Assembly (NCBI GenBank): GCA_963838795.1
Contig: CAWISL010000015.1
Location: 1-17,269 of the forward strand
Length of the DNA stretch: 17,269 nucleotides
Reading direction: 5' to 3'
Source of the DNA: JAIBJN01 sp963838795
Lineage (GTDB): Bacteria; Actinomycetota; Thermoleophilia; Gaiellales; Gaiellaceae
Shown here: piece after piece, positions 1-6,003 of the stretch
Layout: the number at the start of each line of letters is the position of its first letter
How positions within the stretch are numbered: the stretch's first letter is position 1
Position numbers and translations under genes: made by a program
The notes under the pieces: model-generated
The model's database searches: none
Seen by the model: the letters and a program-made list of their open reading frames with translations, nothing else
What the model was told of the DNA's origin: nothing

Positions 1-221
1 GCGACGAGCGCGATCCAGAGCCAGACGGGAGATTCGCGCGACCACACCACCGTCCGCGTGTAGCCCTCGGTAGGCAGCGGCACCAGGCGCTGGCCGCACT
101 CGAGGCAGTATTCCTGGAGCGGCTCGTACGGCGCCGTGCAACGGGGACAGCGGCGCTCCTCCGCGGCCTCGTCCGGCGTCGGGCCCCCGCCGGGCGGCGG
201 CTCGAGCGGCGGCGTCGTCAC
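1..221 (-). CDS. Zinc-ribbon protein with probable membrane segment (3' end cut by window edge)
   Basis: Translating the minus strand from a GTG at 219-221 gives at least 73 residues, running off the left edge. After a Pro/Gly-rich start there is a four-cysteine zinc ribbon (C25-x2-C28 and C39-x2-C42, the second inside YCLECGQRL). Around residue 66 a hydrophobic stretch (PVWLWIALVA) begins that looks like a transmembrane helix. Its GTG overlaps the TGA of the upstream zinc-ribbon gene by four bases (218-221), so the two are probably translationally coupled and may act together. Zinc ribbons of this kind are structural metal sites; no enzymatic role can be assigned. It is probably a membrane-anchored partner of its neighbour, which is inference. 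The rest of the protein lies outside the window. Confidence 0.75.
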   Translation of the reverse strand, partial: MTTPPLEPPPGGGPTPDEAAEERRCPRCTAPYEPLQEYCLECGQRLVPLPTEGYTRTVVWSRESPVWLWIALV

Positions 222-739
222 AGGCGTCCCTCGGGATCGTTGGGATCCGGGCGGATCATGGTCTCGTCGAGCGGGTCCGGCGCGGGAGCGTACTCGTCCG
301 GTGCGGCCGGGTTCCCGCAAAACGGGCAGAAGTTGACGTCCGCGGGGAGCGGCTGGCCGCAGTGGACGCAGGTGACGACCGCTGGCGTCGTCGCCGCGGG
401 CCGCCCGCAATGGGAGCAGAAGTGCACGCCCGGCGCGAGCGGCGCGCCGCACTTGCAATGCGCGACGTGCGGGAAGGTGCGCGCGGTCGCCTCCGCTGCG
501 AGCAGCGAGTCGAGCTCGTGCATGCGCTGCTCGAGCGAGAGGACCTCCCCGGCGCGCGAGATGAGGAGGTCGGGCTTCCAGTGGTCGCGGCGGACCATCT
601 CGACCGTCAGGCCGCCCACGTCGCGCATCTCGATCTCTCGCTGGCGCGTCAGCGCCATGCGTTCGCGCTGGAGCCGAACGACATCCGGCTCGACCGGCGG
701 AGGCGGCCCGGTCTCGACGATCTCGACCACCTCGACCAC
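218..739 (-). CDS. Double zinc-ribbon protein
   Basis: This 173-residue protein has an acidic, Val/Glu-rich start and a Pro-rich linker. A charged, probably helical middle (about residues 22-85) is rich in Arg, Glu and Leu. Two zinc ribbons follow: the first has C95, C97, C108 and C111, the second C124, C127, C138 and C141. The tail (about 145-173) is acidic and proline-rich. The first ribbon has C-x-C in place of the usual C-x2-C, while the second is canonical. The GTG start at 737-739 is chosen because an in-frame TGA lies only six codons upstream. Its TGA overlaps the GTG of the next zinc-ribbon gene (GTGA). Double zinc-ribbon proteins are common in actinobacteria and mostly uncharacterised; a scaffold or interaction role is likely but unproven. 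Confidence 0.85.
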   Translation of the reverse strand: MVEVVEIVETGPPPPVEPDVVRLQRERMALTRQREIEMRDVGGLTVEMVRRDHWKPDLLISRAGEVLSLEQRMHELDSLLAAEATARTFPHVAHCKCGAPLAPGVHFCSHCGRPAATTPAVVTCVHCGQPLPADVNFCPFCGNPAAPDEYAPAPDPLDETMIRPDPNDPEGRL

Positions 740-828
740 CTCTCGTCGCCGGGCTCAGGCCCGCCTCGATGATCGGAGAAGGGGTTCATGCGTCCGGGCA
801 TCGCAGCCAGCACGCGAGTCTAACGGAC

Positions 829-861
829 GGCCTGGACCGCTCCGGCGCTCCGGAGCAGGCC
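829..861 (-). terminator. Hairpin at the end of the aldehyde dehydrogenase gene
   Basis: A perfect 7-base stem (GCTCCGG at 839-845, CCGGAGC at 850-856) encloses a 4-base loop. An outer arm pair (GGCCT at 829-833, AGGCC at 857-861) extends it across a 5-base bulge. It begins directly after the minus-strand stop codon at 862-864. No T-tract follows, so this may be a T-less terminator or an mRNA 3'-end stabiliser; intrinsic termination is not certain. Confidence 0.4.
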
Positions 862-2292
862 TCAGCGCGACAGGACAACCAGTCGCTCCTCGGTCATCTC
901 GCGGACCGAGTAGGGCGGGCCCTCCTTGGTGTTGCCCGACGCCTTGACCCCCCCGTACGGCATCTGGTCGGCGCGGAACGTCGGCGCCTCGTTCACGAGC
1001 ACGCCGCCGAACTCGAGCGCGGCACCGGCCGCAAGGGCCGTCTTGACGTTGCTCGTAAAGATCCCGGCCTGGAGCCCGTACTCGGTCCCGTTTGCGAGCT
1101 CGAAGGCCTCCTCGACGGAGTCGTACGGGCTGACCGTGCAGACCGGCCCGAAGACCTCGAGGCAGGAAACCTTCATCTCCGGCGTGACGTTCGTGAGCAC
1201 GGTCGGGCGGATGACGCCGTCGTCGGTCATCTCGCCGCCGGTGAGGAGATCCGCGCCCTGGGATGTCGCCTCCTCGATCCAGGCGAGGATCCGCTCGCGC
1301 GCGTCCTCGTCGATCACCGGGCCGACGTCCGTCTCGTCGTCGCCGGGATCGCCGGGGCGGAGCGCCTCGACCTTGGGGAGGAAGCGCGCCACGAAGTCGT
1401 CGTAGACGCCGCGGGCGACGTAAACCCGCTGGATGGAGATGCAGCTCTGCCCGGCAAAGGAGAAGGCGTTGGCGGCCGCCTTGGCGGCTGCGTCCTCGAC
1501 GTCGGCGTCGGCCTCGACGATCAGGGGCGTGGCGTTGCCGAGCTCGAGCAGCACCTTCTTGCGGGCGGCGCGCTCGCGGAGCTTCCAACCGACCTCGGCG
1601 GAGCCCGTGAAGCTGATCAGACGGACGCGCTCGTCCTCGACGAGGACGTCGCCGATCTCGGACGCCGGCCCGACGAGGACGTTGAGCCACCCGGCGGGCA
1701 GGCCCGCGTCGGCCTCGAGCTCGGCCAGGAGCAGCGCCGAGAGCGGCGTCTGGCTCGCGGGCTTGAGGACGACGGCGCAGCCGGCGGCCAGCGCGGGCGC
1801 GACCTTGTGGGCGACGAGGTTGAAAGGGAAGTTGAAGGGCGAGATGGCGCCGACGATCCCGATCGGGATCCGGGCCGTGAAGGCGACCTTGCCCGCTCCG
1901 GCGGGCGAGGCGTCCATGGGCACGACCTCTCCGGCGAGGCTGCGGGCCTCGGTCGCCGCCGAGCGGTAGGTCGACGACGCCCGCTCGGCCTCGACGCGGG
2001 CCGCCTTCATGGGCTTGCCGGCCTCGTCCGAGATCGTGCGAGCGATGTCCTCGCGGCGCTCGTCCACGAGCTGCGCCGTGCGGTCGAGGATCTCGGCGCG
2101 CCTGTATGCGGGGAGCGGCTCGGCCATCGCCGCCGCGGCTGCGTCGATCGCACGCCGAGTCTCGTCGGCGCCGGCTTGCGCCACGCGGCCGACGACGTCT
2201 CCCGAGTATGGCGAGCGAACCTCGCTCCACGCGCCCGTCTCGATCCACTCGCCGCCCAGAAGGAGCTTCTGCTCGCGGGCAGTGACCGCCAT
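862..2292 (-). CDS. NAD(P)-dependent aldehyde dehydrogenase family protein
   Basis: At 476 residues from the ATG at 2290-2292 this is the usual length for a soluble aldehyde dehydrogenase, which oxidises an aldehyde to its acid with NAD(P)+. Counting from that ATG, visible family landmarks are the oxyanion Asn154 in SPFNFPFN, the cofactor-binding Lys177 in VVLKPAS, FTGSAEVG at 228-235, the general-base Glu250 in LLELGNATP, the nucleophile Cys284 in AGQSCISIQ, and Glu379 in LEVFGP. The overall pattern resembles the lactaldehyde / non-phosphorylating glyceraldehyde-3-phosphate / succinate-semialdehyde type subfamilies, but the substrate cannot be read from sequence. A TTG four codons upstream (2302-2304) would also be in frame; neither start has a clear ribosome site, and ATG is preferred. 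It is divergent from the lipoprotein gene, with only 53 bases between. Confidence 0.93.
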   Translation of the reverse strand: MAVTAREQKLLLGGEWIETGAWSEVRSPYSGDVVGRVAQAGADETRRAIDAAAAAMAEPLPAYRRAEILDRTAQLVDERREDIARTISDEAGKPMKAARVEAERASSTYRSAATEARSLAGEVVPMDASPAGAGKVAFTARIPIGIVGAISPFNFPFNLVAHKVAPALAAGCAVVLKPASQTPLSALLLAELEADAGLPAGWLNVLVGPASEIGDVLVEDERVRLISFTGSAEVGWKLRERAARKKVLLELGNATPLIVEADADVEDAAAKAAANAFSFAGQSCISIQRVYVARGVYDDFVARFLPKVEALRPGDPGDDETDVGPVIDEDARERILAWIEEATSQGADLLTGGEMTDDGVIRPTVLTNVTPEMKVSCLEVFGPVCTVSPYDSVEEAFELANGTEYGLQAGIFTSNVKTALAAGAALEFGGVLVNEAPTFRADQMPYGGVKASGNTKEGPPYSVREMTEERLVVLSR

Positions 2293-2345
2293 GCCGCTAT
2301 TCAAGCACGACGCAGGCTGCGCCGCCGTGCGGCAACCTGTGTGGC

Positions 2346-2771
2346 GTGCTTCGCGTCGCCCTCGTCGCGCTCGTCCTGCTCCCGCTCGCGGCCTGTGGCG
2401 GAGGCGAGGCGTCCGAGCCGGCCGGGGAGCCGGCGGAGAGCACGAGCGAGCCGTCGACTACGCCCCGGCAGTCTCCGCAGGTCCTGACGGAGGCCGACTC
2501 GGGCGCCACGATCGCGCTTCCGACCGGCGGCGAGACGAGCCTGCGCCTGTCGAGCGACTGGGTCTGGGAGGAGCCGGTGGTCGACGGCGACGCGGTGCAG
2601 CTCGCCGTCGTGAACTACGTCCAGGACCCCGGGTTCTCCGAGTGGGTCGTCATGGCGGTGGCTCCCGGGGATGCCTCGATCACGTCGTCGGGGGTGGCCG
2701 CCTGCGCCGGCCAGGACGGATGTGCCGTCGGGCCGCAGGACTTCCAGGTGAGAATCACCGTCGAGCAATGA
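2346..2771 (+). CDS. Small secreted lipoprotein, unknown function
   Basis: This 141-residue protein starts with a short lipoprotein signal (hydrophobic ALVALVLLPLAAC, lipobox cysteine C17), so it should be lipid-anchored on the outer face of the membrane. A Glu/Ser/Pro/Thr-rich linker (about 20-47) follows, then a domain of about 90 residues with alternating hydrophobic beta-strand-like segments (for example SLRLSSDWVW and FQVRITVEQ at the end) and two cysteines, probably disulfide-bonded. The strand pattern is vaguely reminiscent of small immunoglobulin-like inhibitors such as chagasin, but the diagnostic loops are not clear, so no function is given. The GTG at 2346 sets a correctly short signal peptide. 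Its TGA overlaps the ATG of the downstream dehydrogenase (ATGA, 2768-2771), implying an operon. Confidence 0.85.
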   Translation: MLRVALVALVLLPLAACGGGEASEPAGEPAESTSEPSTTPRQSPQVLTEADSGATIALPTGGETSLRLSSDWVWEEPVVDGDAVQLAVVNYVQDPGFSEWVVMAVAPGDASITSSGVAACAGQDGCAVGPQDFQVRITVEQ

Positions 2772-3628
2772 CCGCAGCGGACGTGAAGAGGGTAGGCGTG
2801 GTCGGGCTCGGCACGATGGGAGCCGGGATCGCGCAGGTCTGCATCCAGGCGGGCCTCGAGACGGTAGGCCGCGAGGTGAGCGACGAGCTCTGCGCCCGCG
2901 CCCGCGACCGGATCGCCCACTACCTCGGCCGCGGGGTCGAGAAGGGCCGGCTGACCGCAGAGGAGCGGGACGCAGCGCTCGGCCGCCTGACGATGACCAC
3001 GGATCCCGCCGGCCTGGCCGGCTGCGACGTCGTCATCGAGGCGATCGTCGAGGACCTGGGCGCGAAGCTGGAGCTCTTCCACGCGCTCGAGGCGGTCTCG
3101 CGCGACAGCGCCGTGCTGGCGACCAACACGTCGGCGCTCTCGGTCACGGCGATCGCGCGTGCATGCAAGCACCCGGAGCGCGTGGTCGGCATGCACTTCT
3201 TCAACCCGGCGCCGGTGCTCCCGCTCGTCGAGGTCGTCCGCACGGAGCTCGCTTCCGACGAGGCGGTGGAGACGGCCTACGGGCTCGCGGAGCGGCTCGG
3301 GAAGGAACCGATCCGGTGCAACGACACGCCCGGCTTCGTCGTCAACCGCATCCTGATCCCGCTCCTGAACGACTGCGTGCGCGTCCTGGACGAGGCGGGC
3401 GTCTCGCCCGAGGATCTCGACAAGGCGATGACGCGGGGCGTGAACTGGCCCATCGGCCCCTGCGCGCTCATCGACCTCATCGGCGTCGACATCCACGTGC
3501 ACGCCTCCGAGGCGCTGCACGACGCGCTCGGAGAGCCGCGCATGGCCCCGCCCGAGCGGCTCGTGCGCATGCGCGACGAGGGCCACCTCGGGCGCAAGTC
3601 CGGCCGCGGCTTCTTCAGCTACGAGTAG
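2768..3628 (+). CDS. hbd: 3-hydroxybutyryl-CoA dehydrogenase
   Basis: This 286-residue enzyme, typical of the family in length, should interconvert acetoacetyl-CoA (or other 3-ketoacyl-CoA) and 3-hydroxyacyl-CoA with NAD(P)(H). The N-terminal Rossmann fold shows GLGTMGAG (13-20). The acidic residue after beta-2, usually Asp, appears to be Glu36. The catalytic set is visible: Ser122 (NTSALSV), His143 (GMHFFNPAPV), Glu155 (PLVEVV) and Asn193 (TPGFVVNRIL). The all-alpha C-terminal domain runs from about 187 and ends in the family signature GRKSGRGFFSYE. The ATG overlaps the preceding lipoprotein stop, so a much longer upstream in-frame extension is rejected. Without a hydratase or thiolase alongside, it could serve fatty-acid oxidation, butyryl-CoA or polyhydroxyalkanoate metabolism. 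Confidence 0.95.
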   Translation: MTAADVKRVGVVGLGTMGAGIAQVCIQAGLETVGREVSDELCARARDRIAHYLGRGVEKGRLTAEERDAALGRLTMTTDPAGLAGCDVVIEAIVEDLGAKLELFHALEAVSRDSAVLATNTSALSVTAIARACKHPERVVGMHFFNPAPVLPLVEVVRTELASDEAVETAYGLAERLGKEPIRCNDTPGFVVNRILIPLLNDCVRVLDEAGVSPEDLDKAMTRGVNWPIGPCALIDLIGVDIHVHASEALHDALGEPRMAPPERLVRMRDEGHLGRKSGRGFFSYE

Positions 3629-4078
3629 GTCGGAGGCGAGACGGGCGGCCTCGGCCTCGACGGCCTCGGCTTCCTCCGGCGTGAACGTCCGCTCCGTGAA
3701 CTCGGCATCGAGCACGAGCAGCGTGTCCTCGTCGAGCTGAACCGGGATCGCTACCTCGGAGCGGACGCGCTCGTCCGTCGCCAGATAGTCGGGGTCGTGA
3801 CGGACGTCCTCGACGAGCTGCGGCTTGCCGGACTCGGCAGCACGCCAGCAGATGCCGCCCTGGTCGCGCGGGATCTCGTAGATCAGGCGGAGGCCGCCGA
3901 CGGATGCGACCACGCGGAGCGCATCCCCGACCCGCATGTGGCAGTAGACCTGAATTCCGGGCAGGCGTGCGGACAGGCGCTCGACCGCCTGTCGGGCCAA
4001 CTCGACGACGTTGTCCTCTCGCTCGGCCGGCCCCTGGGCGTCCGGCCTCGGGGGCCGAAACCCCTGGCGACTGGGCAT
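3623..4078 (-). CDS. GAF-domain protein; no stop codon at the expected end
   Basis: From the ATG at 4076-4078 (GAGG close upstream) the minus strand encodes about 152 residues with a GAF fold. After a basic Pro/Arg-rich start come a helix (about 22-40), strands around VYCHMRVGDALRVVASVG, the GAF-type block GGICWRAAESGKPQLVEDV, then RSEVAIPVQLDEDTLLVLD and the closing amphipathic helix TPEEAEAVEAEAARLASD. GAF domains bind small ligands or mediate signalling; the ligand is unknown. One cysteine (C77) is where free-methionine-sulfoxide reductases carry one, but I do not see the full catalytic set. The frame stays open for about 1 kb more, antisense through the dehydrogenase gene to 2615, which is very unlikely to be real coding. 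Both other frames stop at 3615-3621, suggesting a small indel. The end given is where family resemblance ends. Confidence 0.7.
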
Positions 4079-4159
4079 TGCCTCGGGAGTATGCCCTAGA
4101 CCGCGGCCGACGGAAACAGGCGCCGCGCCGTCCGAGCGACTCCGTACAGTCGCAGGGCA

Positions 4160-4363
4160 GTGACGCTCTGTGCGCTCTGCCGCCGGAACCTCCTCGCGGG
4201 CGAGCGGTTCCGCTACTGGCGAAGCATCCAGGAACGCCCGGTCGCGCGCGTCGTGTGCCACCTGTGTGAGCCCGAAGCCACGCGCGACGGCTGGCAGCGA
4301 ACCGACCGGCACGAGGTTCAGAACGCGGTAGGCCTGCGCGGCACCGTCAGGCTCGTCGCCTAG
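4160..4363 (+). CDS. Small four-cysteine (zinc-binding) protein
   Basis: This 67-residue protein starts at GTG 4160. Two C-x2-C pairs (C4/C7 in CALCRRNLL; C33/C36 in VCHLCEPEA) are separated by a basic/aromatic stretch (GERFRYWR), the layout of a compact zinc knuckle. The tail from about residue 40 (TRDGWQRTDRHE) is hydrophilic. Third codon positions are mostly G/C, as in the neighbours, supporting coding. It may bind nucleic acid or protein, but no function is known to me. Its TAG stop (4361-4363) lies one base from the TAG of the opposing gene, and it is divergent from the GAF gene 81 bases upstream, where I saw no clear promoter. Confidence 0.7.
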   Translation: MTLCALCRRNLLAGERFRYWRSIQERPVARVVCHLCEPEATRDGWQRTDRHEVQNAVGLRGTVRLVA

Positions 4364-4364
4364 C

Positions 4365-4619
4365 CTACGCCGCCAGCGGGCTCGTCCGGCACCAGGCGGC
4401 GCCGGGGTGCCTCTGCGCGACCGCGGACCAGATCGCCGCGGCCTCCTCGAACGAGAGGATCTCGAGCGCGACCGCGTGCCGCGTCGCGGCGACGGCGGCG
4501 ACGATCTCCCGGTCGAGGTCGCGCTCGCCGCGGGGGACGCGGGCCGAGGCAACCGCGAGAGCCTCCAGCCGCGCCTCCAGGAGGCGGGCCGTGCGATCGT
4601 GACGGGATCGCTCGTCCAT
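4365..4619 (-). CDS. Small hypothetical helical protein
   Basis: This 84-residue protein runs from the ATG at 4617-4619. Its first 25 residues are charged and Arg-rich, followed by helices with regular Ala/Leu/Val spacing (REIVAAVAATRHAVALEI and SFEEAAAIWSAVAQRH). It ends in WCRTSPLAA and contains a single cysteine. No signal peptide, transmembrane segment or known motif was seen. It converges on the four-cysteine gene with one base between the stops and is divergent from the secreted-protein gene across 132 bases. I do not recognise a family with certainty; the orderly stop placement and codon bias argue that it is real. Confidence 0.6.
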   Translation of the reverse strand: MDERSRHDRTARLLEARLEALAVASARVPRGERDLDREIVAAVAATRHAVALEILSFEEAAAIWSAVAQRHPGAAWCRTSPLAA

Positions 4620-4687
4620 GGCCGACGCTTCGATGGTACGAGCGGCTGCGGACGTTTCCTTCCCGCACGAGCATTCGCGTTCCGGGC

Positions 4688-4716
4688 CTTTACATTTTCT
4701 TTACAGCGCCGTAATC
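4688..4716 (+). promoter_or_regulatory. CTTTACA direct repeats, 11-base period: candidate response-regulator operator
   Basis: CTTTACA occurs at 4688-4694 and again at 4699-4705, exactly 11 bases apart, in an A/T-rich island unusual for this DNA. A weaker third unit (CGTAATC) falls at 4710-4716 in the same phase. Direct repeats spaced by one helical turn are the classic binding layout of OmpR/PhoB-type regulators, and TTTACA with a 5-base gap resembles the Bacillus PhoP box. It lies 36-64 bases upstream of the secreted-protein start and upstream of an OmpR-type regulator gene. Autoregulation is inference; TTTACA could alternatively act as a -35 element. Confidence 0.5.
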
Positions 4717-4751
4717 GAAGTCTCACGGCATGCGAAGATAGTTCGAAGCGA

Positions 4752-5246
4752 ATGCGGCGCAGCATTGTTGTGATTTCGGTCGCGGTCCTCGCGATGTGGG
4801 CCGCCGATGCCTCGTACTCACAGGCGGACTACTCGCTGCGGACCCCGGGGGCCGAGCTCGTCGAGTTGCGCGCCGGCTACGGGCGTGCGGTCATCGGCCG
4901 CCGCGGCTCGGTGCTCATCCGCGTCTCGGTGGGGCGTATCCGCGTCGTCGACCTTCCGGGCGGGCGCCGGCCGAACCGCAGCTGCAACAAGCGCGGCGTC
5001 CGGGTGAGCCGCTCGACGATCCAGTACAGCGGCTCGGACGTCCGCTGCCGCGTCTGGAGCGGCTCGACCGGCGGGCCGTGGCAGGCGGTCATCAACGGGC
5101 GTCGAATCTTCGCCGCAGGAAGCGCGCGCGGATCGCTCACGCTGGACGCCTTCAACCAGGGGCCGAGGGGGAGGTACCGGATCGCCGGTGGCGCGCTTCG
5201 TTACTGGCCCCGCGCGGCCCAGACCTTCGAGCTGTGGCGACGGTGA
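4752..5246 (+). CDS. Secreted basic protein of unknown function
   Basis: This 164-residue protein has a Sec-type N-terminus: MRR followed by a hydrophobic core (SIVVISVAVLAMWA), with possible cleavage after ADA (18-20) or SQA (23-25). The mature part is strongly basic, with many Arg-Gly pairs and short beta-like segments (SVLIRVSVGRIRVVDLPGG). It has two cysteines (C78, C99) that could form a disulfide, and a Gly/Arg/aromatic-rich end (RYRIAGGALRYWPR). I do not recognise a named domain. The ATG at 4752 is chosen because it gives a proper signal peptide; the frame is open for about 345 bases further upstream, but that translation is antisense to the small hypothetical gene. It is 41 bases upstream of the response regulator, so the three genes probably form one operon under the CTTTACA repeats. 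Confidence 0.8.
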   Translation: MRRSIVVISVAVLAMWAADASYSQADYSLRTPGAELVELRAGYGRAVIGRRGSVLIRVSVGRIRVVDLPGGRRPNRSCNKRGVRVSRSTIQYSGSDVRCRVWSGSTGGPWQAVINGRRIFAAGSARGSLTLDAFNQGPRGRYRIAGGALRYWPRAAQTFELWRR

Positions 5247-5287
5247 CCGACGCTCGCCAACCGAGCCTTGTGCCAGGATACGGCGCT

Positions 5288-5995
5288 GTGACCGGGGCGA
5301 AGCAGTCGATCCTCGTGGTCGAGGACGAGTCGAGCATCGCGTCGTTCGTCGGCATGTACCTGAAGCGCGCAGGGTTCTCCGTGCGCGTGTCGGGCACCGG
5401 CGGAGACGCTCTCGAGAAGGCGAGTGCCGACCCTCCGGCGCTGATCATCCTCGACCTGATGCTGCCCGACCTCGACGGCATCGACGTCTGCCGTCGCGTC
5501 CGCCAGCGCTCCGACGTCCCGATCCTCATGCTGAGCGCCCGCGACGAGGACATCGACAAGATCATCGGGCTCGAGGTCGGCGCGGACGACTACCTCACGA
5601 AGCCATTCAACCCGGGCGAGCTCGTTGCGCGCGTGAAGTCGATCCTGCGCCGGTCGAGCCCCGAGCGCCGCGAGTTCGTCAGCTCGGTGCTCGAGCACGG
5701 CGAACTTCGGATCGACGCAGGGCGGCGGGAAGTCACGGTCGCCGGCGACGAGGTTCAGCTCGCGCCCAAGGAGTTCGACCTCCTCTGGGACCTGCTCGAC
5801 CACCGCGGGCTCGTGCTGACGCGCGATCAGTTGCTGGAGCGCGTTTGGGGCTATACGTTTGCGGGCGACACGCGCACCGTCGACGTACATGTCCGCCAGT
5901 TGCGGCGCAAGCTGGGCGAAGCCTGCCCCATCGTCACCGTGTGGGGCGTCGGCTACAAGGTCTCGACGGAGCCGAAGGCCGCGAAAGTCTCATAG
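5288..5995 (+). CDS. OmpR/PhoB-family response regulator
   Basis: This 235-residue DNA-binding regulator is normal in length for its family. The receiver domain (about 7-120) shows the acidic pocket E12-D13, phospho-acceptor Asp56 (LIILDLMLPDLDG), Ser83 (ILMLSARD) and Lys105 (DYLTKPF). The winged-helix domain (about 135-228) contains LAPKEFDLLWDLL, the recognition-helix stretch TRTVDVHVRQLRRKLGE and the wing TVWGVGYKV. It should be phosphorylated by the kinase encoded immediately downstream and then bind direct repeats as a dimer. The GTG at 5288 is favoured because CAGGA lies 9-10 bases upstream; another in-frame GTG lies at 5270. The regulated function cannot be read from sequence, but the CTTTACA repeats upstream of the operon are a natural candidate site. 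Confidence 0.95.
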   Translation: MTGAKQSILVVEDESSIASFVGMYLKRAGFSVRVSGTGGDALEKASADPPALIILDLMLPDLDGIDVCRRVRQRSDVPILMLSARDEDIDKIIGLEVGADDYLTKPFNPGELVARVKSILRRSSPERREFVSSVLEHGELRIDAGRREVTVAGDEVQLAPKEFDLLWDLLDHRGLVLTRDQLLERVWGYTFAGDTRTVDVHVRQLRRKLGEACPIVTVWGVGYKVSTEPKAAKVS

Positions 5996-6003
5996 GGGCG
6001 GCC

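Noticed and set aside
755..2487. Long open frames on both strands across the aldehyde dehydrogenase
   Set aside because: They give low-complexity Arg/Gly/Asp-rich translations with no motifs and lie antisense or out of phase to a clear enzyme; typical of G/C-rich coding DNA.
2009..2767. N-terminal extension of the 3-hydroxybutyryl-CoA dehydrogenase frame
   Set aside because: The family starts just before the GLGTMG motif; the extension crosses the lipoprotein gene in another frame and carries no domain.
3623..4078. GAF protein as a free-methionine-sulfoxide reductase
   Set aside because: Only one cysteine falls in a suitable place; the resolving and second catalytic cysteines are not seen.
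4689..4717. TTTACA as a simple -35 element with a -10 about 17 bases on
   Set aside because: The sequences at correct spacing (around 4712-4717 and 4723-4728) match a -10 poorly; the exact 11-base repeat fits an operator better, though a promoter is not excluded.
4407..4751. Upstream extension of the secreted-protein frame
   Set aside because: It is antisense to the small hypothetical gene and would bury the signal peptide.
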